Source: Plicaturopsis crispa FD-325 SS-3 (Eukaryota; Basidiomycota; Agaricomycetes; Amylocorticiales; Amylocorticiaceae). Taken from it: a stretch of 64,000 nt of DNA. The position numbers were made by a program, and so were the translations under genes. Location of the stretch: positions 1 to 64,000 of the forward strand of contig KN832571.1 of the NCBI GenBank assembly GCA_000827205.1, in the 5' to 3' direction. How positions within the stretch are numbered: the first letter of the stretch is position 1; the number at the start of each line of letters is the position of its first letter. The notes under the pieces are model-generated. The model saw only the letters and a program-made list of their open reading frames with translations, ran no database searches and was not told the DNA's origin. Below, one piece after another: positions 1 through 12,265 of the stretch.

Positions 1-1
1 T

Positions 2-795
2 GTGAGAGTCCAGTCTGCTTACGAGGCAAAAAGAAGGCTGGGCACTGGCGTTGAGCGTGCTGTTCGCTACAAGGGTGTCGCTCGCAACCCGGATGGAGTA
101 GAGCAACTCGAAACCGAGGCAGATGCGGCGGGCGCCGTATCTGAATCGGAGCCTGTCGACAAGCGGAAGCGAAAAGGGTACGAGGCCCTAGAGACTCTAC
201 TCCCGTGGCGTGTATCCGACGGCGGCATAAGCGTGAATCATCCGCTGTCGCCAGGATCGAGAGTGCTCGTGGCCTTCGGCGATGAACTCTTTCTATGTAT
301 CAGTGCGTGCTTTCTTCCGACTTCATTGTTCATTTTATTCACCGCTTCATTGTACTAGTTGTCGCAGTCTACGAGAAAGGCGGGAAAAAGACACCCACCC
401 ACAACTATGTTGACGGGTGTACGTCGGTCGGGCGTATGTCACGATTCGTTGCCCAGGTCTACTCGCCCTACTCAAATCTCTACACCCCGCTCGCCGTATC
501 TCCAGCTGGCTCTACTATCCCTGTCGCCAGTTTCCTCTTTCTCCGAGCCCAGAACCTTGTCATGTCGTTGGACTCGATCTGCCCAAATGCTGCCGCGATG
601 GCTGTACCTGCGGGCGTCGGGCTCATCATGTTCATGCCGACGCCGCTCCTCGTTCAAACAGTTGCTCTCGCATATCCGCATCGTAAAAAAATCTGCGAAG
701 TCATCGCAGCTGTTCTCAAGGCCGCGAATAAACGGGGAAAGCGCAAGGCACCAGCCAACGGGAAGGCTGCAGCGTCTAAGAAGAAGAAATCCTAG
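2..795 (+). CDS. 3' end of an unrecognised gene (partial)
   Basis: The window opens inside an open frame (positions 2-292) with the charged stretch PVDKRKRKGYEALETLLPW. It can be joined to the frame ending at 795 by removing a GT-AG intron from about 294 (donor gtatcagt) to 358 (acceptor tactag), giving GDELFLFVAVYEKGGKKT across the junction. The predicted C-terminus is very basic (KRGKRKAPANGK, then KKKKS), as in many nuclear proteins. A hydrophobic stretch lies around 590-670. I recognise no domain. The 5' part of the gene is outside the window and the intron is inferred, so identity and exon structure are both open. Confidence 0.35.
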
Positions 796-1736
796 TTGCT
801 GTCAGGCTTTGCAAGTGCTCTCTCGACGCCCTTCCTCCTTCACTTTCGTAGTACTTAATTTATCAGTTTTTTCACGAACTTACATCCCTTTTTGGCCCGA
901 AAAACGGCTCATTACTGGCTACCTATGGCCAGAAAGCCCGAAAAACGCTCAAAAACCCAGGCCCGAAAAACGGCAGATTTGGCTTGTTTGGGATGAGACA
1001 TTCGAACCGACTAGGCAGGGTCCTGGTGAAGCCCGCTTCTGCCGCAGCAAACGCTTGCATTTTCGCTTGAAACTTGACGCGATGGCGGTGTGATGCTGCG
1101 GTGGCGCATGCATGAAAAAATGGCTATGTGCTGCATATGAGTGGTGAATTTCACGGATAACCGTGCGTGATTTTTCGACGGGCTCGTAGAACTCTCCACA
1201 GGACCCCGATGCGAAGAGTAGGAGTAGAAGTGTGAGCGGGAGCGGGAGCACTGCGAGTTGGAGAATTCGACGTACAGTGTACACAGCAAACCTTCCAAAC
1301 CCTGTACAAGTACTTAAACGGAAGCAAAGTCCGACAGCGGCAGAATTCGGCGCGATTTGGCCTTTGGAGCTTCCATTGCGGTTGCCTTCCAGGCACCCGC
1401 CAGGCGTCTACTTTGTCCAAAACAACTTGAACAAGTCCTTGAAAGTTCATAGGTAGTACGCTGTCAGCGGAACGGGGCTAGATATTACTCGTCTTTTGGC
1501 GTTGGGCGATGTCTATTGCTATGCTTATTGTATAGTCCTGTGATACTGTAGCTTCGGGGCTGTCTCCGGCAGTGCAGTGCCCCCGGATGCACCGCACGAG
1601 GTTGCCCTGGAACCAATCCAAGAAGGTTCCAGGTGGACAGTGTAGCCGAATCTTGGGCGGTCGTCAGGAGTAAGTAAGAGCCCTACACTGACAGGTAGCA
1701 GCATGGAGCGGTGCCCAAAGGGGTGGCGGAGTAAAC
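796..1736. other. Intergenic, no supported gene
   Basis: No conserved protein or RNA gene was seen. The stretch holds three copies of a GCCCGAAAAACG motif (895-973). An open frame on the minus strand (1284-949) begins with a hydrophobic leader-like sequence, but its remainder looks non-coding. Confidence 0.5.
895..973. repeat. Three short direct repeats GCCCGAAAAACG(G)
   Basis: Copies start at 895, 936 and 961 in an otherwise unremarkable AT-richer stretch just downstream of the gene ending at 795. Spacing is 41 and 25 bases. The function is unknown. Confidence 0.6.
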
Positions 1737-1744
1737 TATAAAAA
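1737..1744 (+). promoter_or_regulatory. TATA box upstream of the WW-like gene
   Basis: TATAAAAA lies about 86 bases before the ATG at 1830. That is a usual distance for a fungal TATA element, and it supports that start. Confidence 0.5.
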
Positions 1745-1829
1745 CGTCTTTGTGTTGCCAGTTCATATAAACACACGACCCTTGTCCACCTTCAACATTT
1801 TCCTCGTCCCCTTCCCCTCTTCCCATCCG

Positions 1830-3690
1830 ATGGCGTCTGCAACCTTCCACGACGAGAAAGTGCTCCCTTGCTATACCCCGGAGATGACCATATACCCGAT
1901 AACGTCCCAGTCGACGAGCAGATACTACAAGTCTTCCAGGTACGCAGGACAGCTATTCAACCCGGCGGTTGAAACTAATGTCGACATTGTTAGCGTCAAG
2001 CCTCGACACTTGACGCTTGCAGCAGGACCTACACTCTATTCCGATGAACCGGGGTATGTACTGCCGTTTGTGATCACCACCATCGAGACTGACTAGTAGC
2101 ATCAGACCTCAGTATCTGCCACCTCACTGGACAGCCCACACCCATCCCGAGGGTCAACTGTACTTTTACCGTGCCTCCAGTCCTCGAATCGTCACGGAGG
2201 CATACCTTTATCGACCAGAGATCATGGACCGCGTCTCCACCTGCACCCTTCGGATCGAGAAAATGCTCTTGGAGCGCCAGAAGACGATGTCCGACAACAT
2301 GGAAATCTTTCTCGAGCTAGATGTAGACGCGTCGTCTTGTGGCTACTACATGATCGACCACAACGCGCGCACGGAGTTCTGGCTCGATTCACTGACTACC
2401 GAGGAACTTTACCTTCCACCAGCTGTCTCTAAATCCCATCTTCGTTCGTCGCTGTATTTTCAGGCTGGCGCACTCCCAACTGACATGGCTTCACTTTACA
2501 GAACTGAAGCTGGAAGAATTGTACTGGACACATCTCGAAACGTTCCCGATGCACTACGACGGGCTCCGATCTCGCGACCTTGACACTCTCATCAGCATTT
2601 ACTCTCATGCACTGGCAGGTAGATAGAACGATTCTATTCGACCATCTCAAGCGCTGATAAATTTGCAGATCGCATGACTTCCGAGCTCTCCACCTTCACA
2701 CATTCTGCGGAGAAATGCCGCCAAATCCTGGATCTTCTTCGATCATCACGACCGAGCAAGGGCGACCACTTAGATGGGTACACGACATGCTATGTCGGTA
2801 TGTGTTTCCACTAACCTACATGCGAATCCCAGCTGATGCAGAGTCTCCCAGCCCGCTTCTGGAGTACTATCAGCGAACACAAGTTCATCATTCACAGTGG
2901 CCAAGAATCTACACGTCTGAACCGGAATCAAGCCATCCTGGAGGCGCCGACTGCTGAACGGCCTTGGTTATCGCGGCTGTCCCGTCGGCTCACTTTTGGC
3001 CTGTCTGCCGGCTATCTCACAGGTCTCAACAACTCCTTCACCGATGACCTGGTTTACGACGAGCACTGGCACAAATTCTTGGGCAACTGTAGAAAAGATT
3101 GGGCCTCCGCCGTGTCCTGGGGATTTTATACTCTGATGTAAGTCGTCCTTTGACTAGCTCGACAAGATGTTTCGCTCATTTTAGTCGCTTTCTAGGTTGA
3201 CAGTCATTGTGGCATTCACCCCAGGCGCATCGCTATCGCTGACTGGCTTCGCACTGCTCTTCAACGGTGGCAGCGTATTGTCCGCTCTTCTACTTCTGTT
3301 CCAACACGAAAAATACACCGTGCCTTATTGCACCTCGGAGGTGGTCAGTGTCCGACACAAATCTGCACGCATTGCGAACGATCCTAATATTTACTTCCAC
3401 AGGCTACATATCTCACCGCGTGGCGATCGCCGTCGTCGGGACTCCTTTCTCTCGCTGTTATTTTCAGTACCCCGCGGACCCTTCTGCTCTGGGGATACTT
3501 ATCCTTCATGGTACAAGCTTTGTTTGTTCCATTCAAGGCTTTGGACCTATACCTGGCCATTGCTTGTATCTCTTTCCCGTTGCTCATCTTCGCCGGCGCT
3601 TGGTGGTGGGCGTCGCGGACGAGGGACATCACCTCCGCAGAGGGTCAAGATGTCCTGCCGCAGCACATGCCGCCGCCTAAGACCGGCTAG
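1830..3690 (+). CDS. WW-like domain protein with C-terminal membrane helices
   Basis: The start chosen is MASATFHDEK at 1830. Exon 1 ends at the gtatgt donor near 2054 and joins, in frame, an exon reading PQYLPPHW and later GQLYFYRASS, which resembles a WW domain (first Trp in PPHW, the YFY core, second Trp not obvious). A middle section is rich in acidic and aromatic residues (EEYL/EELY type motifs; LDTLISIYSHAL). The last exons carry hydrophobic helices (around 3200-3300, 3420-3530 and 3540-3610, the last containing GAWWWAS) and end in QHMPPPKTG at 3690. At least five short GT-AG introns are visible. The layout of cytosolic WW-like N-terminus and membrane C-terminus resembles lineage-specific hypothetical proteins of Agaricomycetes. 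It may act as a membrane adaptor, but that is inference. No catalytic motif was seen. Confidence 0.6.
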
Positions 3691-4679
3691 GCTTACGAAC
3701 CTACACGAACATATAATTGTACGACTATAATACAGTCCCCTTTGTTCAACATAACTCGGCACGGCGAGGATCAGCAAGTCAGCTCTATTTCGGTGAGTAC
3801 ATCAAGTCATCGGTTCCAAGTGTGCTGTCAGCGTTATTCATATATTCACGCGCCTTTATCCTCTTCCATCTGTCCACGCCTGTACAAACGAACCATAACG
3901 GTAGAGCCGGGGCTCAATAGCATACACCCAACAACCGGTGCTCCTGTGTCCCCAAGCGTCAGTGCAATCGCCCACATAGCTATGTTAACCGGTGAGATCT
4001 ACACTGCTACTGTACAGCGCTGATGTCCGGCGTCCGAGAGCAGGTCCCCGCGTACACGGGTTTGGCGGTTAACCTGCGCTCAAGAAGACGGTGCTGCTCG
4101 CCGCTTTGAAGGACTGCTCTATCGCGCTGTGTCGCACAGTGCCCGTGATCGCTAAGTAGAAGCCCGGGCTTGCCTCCCGTATTGAATGGAGAAATGACTG
4201 ATGGCGTCTGTCTAGGGAGAGACGTCGTCCGCGTTTGACTCGTCTCCGATGTTGCCTCAATGTGGCGTCATTCACCATACTAGCACGCCAGGTGCGTCTC
4301 TTCCACCGGACTCCGTGTCCGCTGGAGCTGAGCGAGGAAAGATGGATGGATACGTATACAGAGTAGATTGATACCTAGCATTCGCAGATTCCTCGGACGT
4401 AGACTTGACGTGGACCGCTTGTCTCCTTGAGGCAACGGAGGGGCACCATGTTCAATCCAACCTAGACGACCCTGAAATTGTAAGCACTGTGGCCCGCCAT
4501 TCACTCCAATTTAAAGTGGTTGCGAGGAAGGAATCAAAGTTTTTGAATCAAACCCCCCAATGGATGCGATGTAAGTATGAATTCCATGCGATGTGGGTAA
4601 CATAGTCCACAGGTACAAAAAAAGGGTCACAGGACAATGATAAAGTAGAGTAAGGGGGAAACAAAGAATCTGCATTACG
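3691..4679. other. Intergenic, no supported gene
   Basis: This lies between two convergent genes and would hold their 3' UTRs. Open frames here (for example 4069-4278, minus) show no conserved motif or plausible splice continuation. Confidence 0.5.
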
Positions 4680-7622
4680 CTAATGCCCGCCTAAGCTCGA
4701 CTCGCTGCGGTTGGATGGAGTCCGTGAAGTGAAAGCCGGCGGGCGTGAATTGTACATCTGCCGCTCCTTCAGCACCTGCGCCTCGCGCGCGTGTGCCTGT
4801 CGCACATAGGCATACCGTTGGAAATGATTAAGTGCCTGTAAGAAAAGGACCCCCACCTGATCCGCCGACCGTGGATTAGCTGTCTGGCACCGTACTATTC
4901 AAAGAGAAACCTTACTGGGTAGCCCCGCAGCTCGTTGAATATGTCAACGGTGGTATCGCGGACGATCTCGCTCTGGTGCAAGAGCCCGAAACTCAGAGGA
5001 AGGAGGCCGCCACCATGCGGTGTTAGATACGCCAGAAGCTATTTCAGGCGAAGGGTTAGGTACAGCCGGTAACGTTGATGATAGGGGGAGAAGGAGCAGA
5101 CCTCGACGACCTGTTCATAAGATTGGACGTTCTGTGCGAGCGTGCGCATCATCAGCTCGACTTCCGAGTCTGACATGTTTTTTGCATGCCGCAGCCGGAA
5201 TAGTTGATGATGCAAGTCGAAGCCCTGTATCGTATTCGTAGCATGGGCGGTTTGGAAGTCCTACGGTGGGGGGATGAACGGCTTTTCAATATCCACGATA
5301 GCGAACCAACTTACCGCCAAGCCATACTGGTAGGAGTTTGTCCGTCTCCAGCCTTCGATGCGACTAGCATTTGCCGACAATTCTCTAGCACCCGCGGCTT
5401 CGTCGATGAAGACTATCCCACTTCCCAGTTGCGCTCGTCCGGCAGGCCCATCTGCAAATGGGATGCTTGGAAAGCCTAGCATCGTTGACCCGAGGGTGTC
5501 TTCCTCGTACCGCGATGCAAGGCGCACAAACCGCATAACGTATTCCGTGAATCGCATGCGAACCAAGGTCTCGCCGAAGTGATAGGATATTGCGGAGTTT
5601 ATCTATGGTGCCGTATCCAATGTCACCATTCGTTCTCTAGGTTGCGAAACATCGGAAAACTCACGTCTTCAATGAATAGATTATCAGGATTGTCCGCTTT
5701 AGCTACGAACTCGCTCTTCTGCGGCTGGTCCTTCGTATCCTTTGCCGAGGGCCGGCTCAGGTCATCCTCGCTGGTGATAGAAGACTCCGCTTTCAGGGTG
5801 CCCGTCCGCAGTATCAAGGGTGGTCTTGAGTGCAGCAGGGGCACCGTCGGAGGGCAGCTGCTGTGTATGTCTTTATGCACTACGACGCGTGCTGTACCGA
5901 CATCAAAGAGGAGATCCCAGCCCACAGATGTCTCGAATATGGGATTTGTGACACCGGCAATGTACCCTGGACTACACGACGGTCACATCGAGCGGACCTT
6001 CTCTTGAAAGGACAGCACTCACATAGAAGCCCAGTCGTCCTTGCTCTGCAGGGTCGCGTATGGAAAGGCTCGCTCGATGAAACCACGCAGAACAGCTCCG
6101 CACCCAGAACCAAGGGCACATGCCGATAAGACATAATTCGCGAGCTGCCCCGCTGGTCGACTATGACCCAAGAATATGATGCGTTTACCGGTGATAAGCC
6201 CATTGAACAGTAGTATAATGGGATGCGTCAAGTTCCCGTTAGTGTGGAGGTGGGGATGCAGAGGACCCGAAATTGTAACCATCGGTGTGGAGAATGTTTG
6301 AACTAGTTGAATCAATGAATACTAGCCAACAAAGGTCAGCGAAATCCTTTCGGCTACGCGGTAGACTTACATCGCCCACTTCCTCGGGAAACGTCGACAA
6401 GGGCATTTTAATGGGCAGTTGGTGGCCTTTGTACGCAATCGTCGTCTGGAAGAAGTGTGTGTCCTTGACCGTGCCAACGCGCGACTGCTGATCGATGGAA
6501 AGATTAACGGGTAAGGGAGGGCCATGGTTATATGGATGTGTGCCATGCGAGGAAACCGACGACGCATCCGTCGACCGCCGCCCACGCGTCGAACCCGACA
6601 CCGCCGTACTGCCGCCCAAAGACAGTGCGCTGCCGTTGTGTGCGGGCACTCCCACGTTATCCTGTATACCACTCTCGTCGCCAACCCAGACCGCGCTACC
6701 GCCGAGCGAGAACGACGAGTCCGTTGGAGAGTGCTGGTGGGTAGGCACGGACGCGTTCTCCGCTGCCCCTTGCCGCATCAAGATCCCGTCCTCAAAGCTC
6801 GAGTCGGAATTCGTAGGCCGGTGCTTCGTGGCACGCGCAGGACCTGCCGCAGACCACGCCGCAGAGGCGGGTTCGCCCTTCCCGCGCACGAACTTTTCTG
6901 CGAAGATGTCCTTCCGCTCGGAGGAGCGCATGACAATCTTCTCGTGCCGGCTGAGCGTCGGCGCAGCGGAGAGATCCATGGAGTTAATTGCATCGAAGAG
7001 ACGCGCGAGGCAGTCTTGTGATGGATCGGAGAAGTAGTCGTCGAGAGCCATAAGCAGGACAGGCTGTGGCGGTTCAATTATGGCTCACATAGCGCATGTA
7101 TGGGATGACTGACTTTGAAGATCTGAATGAACGGATGCCGCGTGCATATCGCCATAGCTTTGACAACGGCCCCTCTGAACATAGCAGTAAGTCTATGTCA
7201 TGTATTCCGCATAACGTTTTGCGGACGCACCGTCTGACAGTCGTGTCATGCTTCGTGCGCACTAAGTTCAGAACATACAGCAGTTCCGGTCGGTTGCGTT
7301 GTCCATGGGAATTCAACTCCGGGGCCTCGAGCGCTAGCACCGGTGCAATCGTGCTGAACGGCGTTTGGTTCAGGAAAAATATCGTCCAGTCCTCCAGCTG
7401 CTTCTCCGCGCCGTCTGGTAACATGAGATTCGCAAGAAGTCTGTAACATGGTCAATGGCTGCATCTAGAACAAGGGTTTTTCTGCACGCACAATTCATCT
7501 GTTCCAAGCGGTTGTGGAAACTGATAGGTGAGTTGTGCTCCGCTGTCGATGTCGAACTCGGCGAGCAGGACGAATGAACAATGCTGGGTGTTGGCTGCCA
7601 TCGTGGTTGTTCCAGCACTCAT
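4680..7622 (-). CDS. Afi1/DENN-domain protein (Arf3-interacting type)
   Basis: The N-terminus (7622 downward) reads HCSFVLLAEFDIDSGAQLTY followed by QFPQPLGTD, the signature of the fungal Afi1 N-terminal domain, a longin/uDENN-like module. Next come LMLPDGAEKQLEDWTIFFLN and VLNLVRTKHDTTVRRGA, then a serine-rich linker (about 6950-6530). The DENN core follows: PIILLFNGLITGKRIIFLGH near 6200 and a segment containing WDLLFDVGTARV near 5920. The last exon ends RTPSNRSESSLGGH with the stop at 4680. Start: MSAGTTTMAANTQ at 7622; an in-frame ATG at 7664 also exists. In yeast, Afi1 binds Arf3 and helps polarise growth; DENN proteins usually regulate Rab GTPases. Around ten short introns are implied. 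The family call is firm; the partner GTPase is not knowable from the sequence. Confidence 0.8.
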
Positions 7623-7929
7623 ATGTGAAGACGTATGATACTCTGCGGAGCGTCCTCGGCTCACTGGACTAGTAGTTAATGTGAAGAAAGCATAGCAAGG
7701 ATAAGGAGGATGTCGAAGGCGCCGACGAAGTTACGGAAGCCGATCTATAGCGTCAAACTGCAGTTGCAGTAACCAGTTCTATCACTCTTTGAACGCCATC
7801 AGATTTTCCTTTTCGGCCAGAAATGCTGCGATGTCGATCTGTTAGGTTTCCTGCGTTTGACAGCTGGAATCGTACACAGTGAAGGTATCATATTATTTGA
7901 TGCGTGCAATGATTATACGACAACAGACC

Positions 7930-9555
7930 TCAGGTCAAAGTATACGCGAGAAGGGGGGCAACAGAGTCCAAATTACAACAATGATATCGATACAACAGTC
8001 GACGAAAGCCCAACAACGAACAGAAGCGTGCGAAAAGGACTGATATGAACCGTGCAATTAAAACGCAACGCCAACGAGAGCAGAGAGGGCCTGATGAATG
8101 CTGGCTACGAACGCGGCAAGACGCTGTCGGGTCCTCTCTTGATAAGTGGAGCAAGTCAGCATCCGTAACGTCAGCGGCGCGTTCTTGTGAAGAGGACGAA
8201 TGCGCTTGTGTTCGCGGAAGAAGGGCAGGGGAATGAAGATATATTTTGTGGCTTACCTTGTTCTTGCTCGATTTCTAAGACGCTAGCGACCTCTTTTTCC
8301 AGGATTTCTGAGAGAACTTCCATCTGGTACTTGGGACGCGCCTCGGACCACGCGTGACATTCAAGGAGGAGGTCCAGTAGCATTTCGTTGAGTTCTGACA
8401 TGGCGTAGGTTAATGGTTGTTTCAACGCGTTCACGGCAAACGGTACGCACTTTCTTTGACTTGTTCGTCTCGAGCGACCTCTTCCTGGAACGGATCTATG
8501 AGATCGGTCTTGCGGTCGAAAGGAGCGAATATGTCCGCGATGACTTCCGAAACGGCGCGCTTTGGCACGATCTCAGTGCTCGTACTGGGTGTCTCTGCTT
8601 CGACGCTGTTGTTGCTCCCGAGAGAGACTCTTGAGGGTGAAGATGTAGTCCCGGACTCCGAGCTTTTACGCGTTGTCTTGGGAGGAGAGCTAGAAGGTGA
8701 TTCCAAGTCCATGTCCATGCTGACAGTATTAGCAGAAAGACGCGAAGAAGGTTCAGACTGAGATACCAAGATGGGCGCGTTCACGTTGCGGTACGCGTTA
8801 CGGTTGACGCCCTGGGTAAGCGCTGAGTCCTGACTAAGCACCTGCCTTATTGGGAATTGTGGCGGATGCCACTGTCGCGTTGCAGTCGTCTGGCGAGACT
8901 GAGAGGTTGCGTTCGACGGATTTTCTGTCTAGAAAACTGCATCGTGCTCATTAGACGTGAATGGTACTCGGCCATTGTTATCGGCTAGTCTATGCTCATT
9001 TTTTACGGAAAGCCCGTGGACAAGCATCGATACCGAGAAAGGGATCGGTCATGACTCACGAGTGCTTCAGTACACATGGTTTCCAAGGAGGGCGCGCGGC
9101 TATATTCCGTCCCTGCTTCGTCTGCGCAGCAAAATGAGCTTTTCACCGAGAGCTACAGCCAGTTAGAATATTTACGCCATCGTAACCAGGACAAAGAATG
9201 GTACCATGGAAATGACCTACGATTAGTGACATAAATCGAGTATATATCAGCGGCTCGAGGATGAATATAGGCGGTATTACAGGGAGGCACAGAAACATGC
9301 CGCACTTAGGTCGTCCCCTACGGTCCATGTTAGCGAGAAGCTAAAGAACACAGAACGATCTTAGACGTACCGAGTCTTCGAGTCTTCGGCCAAAGACACG
9401 CCACGCGGCTCCGGTCCCGTGAATAGAGTTCCTGCATACCCCTCAGGCTTCGGATGCATAGAATTGCGCAGCACTTCGGCCATTTCCACTGTCAGTGGCA
9501 CCGAGGTGTTCCTAGCTCCGACTCTCGAAAGCGTGGTCATAATTCCCTGAGACAC
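7930..9555 (-). CDS. Unrecognised serine-rich protein, multi-exon
   Basis: Coding character is clearest between 8930 and 8230. A Ser/Thr-rich exon (containing DMDLESPSSSPPKTTRKSSE, then AVSEVIADIFAPFDRKTDLI) joins through the gtgcgt donor and a cag acceptor at about 8401 to a helical exon with LNEMLLDLLLECHAWSEARP and EILEKEVASVLEIEQEQ. Upstream, a gtgagt intron with branch site CTAAT joins an exon with SRAPSLETMCTEAL. A further exon at 9361-9555 (TSVPLTVEMAEVLRNSM, GTLFTGPEPRG) probably belongs to the same gene. The C-terminal exon around 8190-8058 is uncertain because two frames are plausible. I recognise no domain. It may have an acidic, disordered N-terminus and a helical C-terminal module. 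The 5' end and stop should be treated as approximate. Confidence 0.45.
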
Positions 9556-9559
9556 ACCC

Positions 9560-12262
9560 GTGGGTGGAGGAACCTAATTGATTGGTGTACTAGCGGAAAA
9601 AGTACGCTGTATGCATCGTAGGACATACGTACACTGATGTCTTGACGATAAAATAGTACAGAGCGATTGTCTTCCGACCGTTTTTAAGAATGAGAAGATC
9701 GGCGTGGTCGGTGCTCAGCGTTGCGGTGGAAAACTCACAAGATGAACAAATACAGTGCGCCTGATCCTATCAGTTGTGCACTGTCACTTTGAGGGACGGG
9801 ACGAATATCCGGCAAAAAGCGATCGCATGTGCACGAAAGAAACTCGGCAATGCAAAACGGGAAAAGGGAGCCTGACAATCAAGTCGACCTGAGTTAATCT
9901 TGTACGGCGATAAACGGATTTACGCTACCTTGCACAGTGTAATCCTGATTCGCCGCTGTGTGCGAAACCACCCTAAAGAATGCGGGGCAGTTCTGCTGAC
10001 AAGACTCCACTCCCCCTCCAATGCGGGCTGTACGAAATGGCACGCACATAACCTGCAGGCAACGTGCGATATGTTGAATAGTCATGAGGTGTCATAATTG
10101 CAGGGGGCCGCGGTGGAGTACGCGCTGAAAGGAGATTAAAAGCTGTGCTCCTCGACTTGACAAGGAGAATATTCGGAATGCTTACGGTCACTACAAACAG
10201 TCCAAACGGGTATTGGAAAAGGAGACAGCGCCAATCGGACGCGGAGCACGAAGACACGGTTGAGATGGGTAAAATATGTTCGCAGTCCACAGCGTGCGAG
10301 ATGCTCGCACTGTGGCAGAGGTCTACATGAGCTAAAGCAATGACAGGCCCGGATAAATGCGGAGTCGTAACTCACGGGGTGAAGCCATACGGGACTGTGA
10401 TAAAAGCCAGAAAATGGAATGCCACGCGTCCCGGCATGTGCGAAGGACCTTTCTTCGACATGCATGGTGTCTACATACAGCCGGCGACAGGGTCCCAGGA
10501 TACCGAAGCAGTACCTCGGATCTATAGGCTAGGGCCAACGAGGCATGAACATTTATTCAACAATTTCTCAAGGGCGATACGTAAATCCTACTTATCTGAG
10601 TGCGCTCGTCGAGCTCCGGCAATCGTTATTATGATAACACGTCCTGGATTGTTCTGACGGGCTCCAGAGTCCATGCCCATTGACATAGACGGTGCGCCGT
10701 TGCTGTCTCATAGCGACCCGTGCCCTGACCCGATGGAGGCAATCAATTATGGGTGTGATCAGAAGGGAGGGACCGGTATCCCATGTGTGGGAGGAGGATG
10801 GAGGAAAGGCACGATACTGGGCAATTCGGGGAGATATCGACCCGTCACGGTCGGAAAGAAGGCAGAGCAAAAAGTGGGGGTGTCTTTGTCTCGAGTGGTA
10901 GATGAGAGTTGTCAGTACGTTGTCTATACGACAGCTCATGCAATTAGAGTAACACTGAACAGTATACCAGGTTGCTAGATTTGCTAGATTGCCCAAATCA
11001 CAATGGGCCCTCCGTACTACGCGTTTCGTCTGCAATGTGCTAAGAACCTTGCGAACTGACACTGGTGGTATAGATGTGGCAGATTAGATAGTGTGGGAGA
11101 AGAAACTACTAGCGACTTACCCAGAGCACTAACGTTACTGTGTAGATGTCAAAGTTAATGGGCAATTGCGTTAATCCGACACGGATGCTCGTCGAAAGCT
11201 GGGAACTCAGGCTGCGGTTGCCAGCAAGAAAACAAGAGCGCTCATAACCGGAGTGGCAACAAAAATCTGGCAGAGTCCAGCGTCGCATTTGCCATGGGCA
11301 TGTCGGATAGAACATGTCGAATTTCTACACAAGAGAATATAGTTGAGCGTCGACTCTTAGTGTGGCGTCGCCATGGTTAAACCAGGTTCAGACAGCCACG
11401 TTGTACCCACGTGGTTACCAATCCTCCGCTGGCGTGCCTGCGACTGTGATCTCTTTCTTTCTTCTTTCCTGGCCATCCTGCCAACAACTTCTCCTATCAG
11501 AATTCCGTATGTTTTTTCCATCATATGCCTGGCGCTCTGGCAAATTTCAAGCAACCGCTGATATTGCTGATTTGTGGTGAGCCTTGGTTTCCGTGGCAGT
11601 TGCGCCCGTCCGATCCTTACTCCATTTCGCTCGTCAGCCGCCCGTGTTTTCTTCCATCGAAAAGATATTTCTGATGAAGGGACAGTCGTTTCCTGAAAAT
11701 ATTGACAGTCCTCTCTATCGGGACACGTAAAGCTGCGACGACATGTCCTATTAACGGAAGCAGTTCTGAATTTTGACTTTCGGTAGCAGCGTCACGACAA
11801 GGCACATTCCCCAGTAATTGACTGGTACCGGTTGCCTGGGTCATCTACGGGACTTTCGGACAAACACGCTCCAGCGGATAATTTTCTGTCGCTGACGTCG
11901 ACGCATATCGCATCGATAAACCGCTCTCGGAGTCTCCAGACTGTATCGAGAATACTCTAGTCGCAACCGCGAGTCGCGTGGTTACGGCCCGACCCCTCGA
12001 CGCGTTTTTGCCCTCGCAGAAGGCCTTTGGGCTATTAGATCCATAATTGTGGATGTACCATGTACCTTGACAATCAGCCAGAGTACGTGGATACCAAGGA
12101 CACTACTCCAGACTACTCCCCGCTCGCGTCTTCTCTACGACCATGAGAGAGATCGACTTGCCGATTTTTGCCTACCGCAGCCAATCGCGACCCGTAGTCT
12201 GAGCATCTCCGAAACACAACAATTACGATTATCGTCTTCTCCAGAAAAGATCACATTATGTA
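9560..12262. other. 2.7-kb stretch without a supported gene
   Basis: Short open frames occur on both strands, but none shows a recognisable motif, a consistent splice chain or strong codon pattern. No inverted repeat or terminal repeat of note was seen by eye. It may hold UTRs, a non-coding RNA or decayed sequence. Confidence 0.4.
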
Positions 12263-12265
12263 CGT

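Noticed and set aside
949-1284. Minus-strand frame with a hydrophobic leader (LPLPLTLLLLLFASGSCG) like a secreted peptide
   Set aside because: The rest is low-quality sequence overlapping the GCCCGAAAAACG repeats, with no motif, no cysteine pattern and no splice support.
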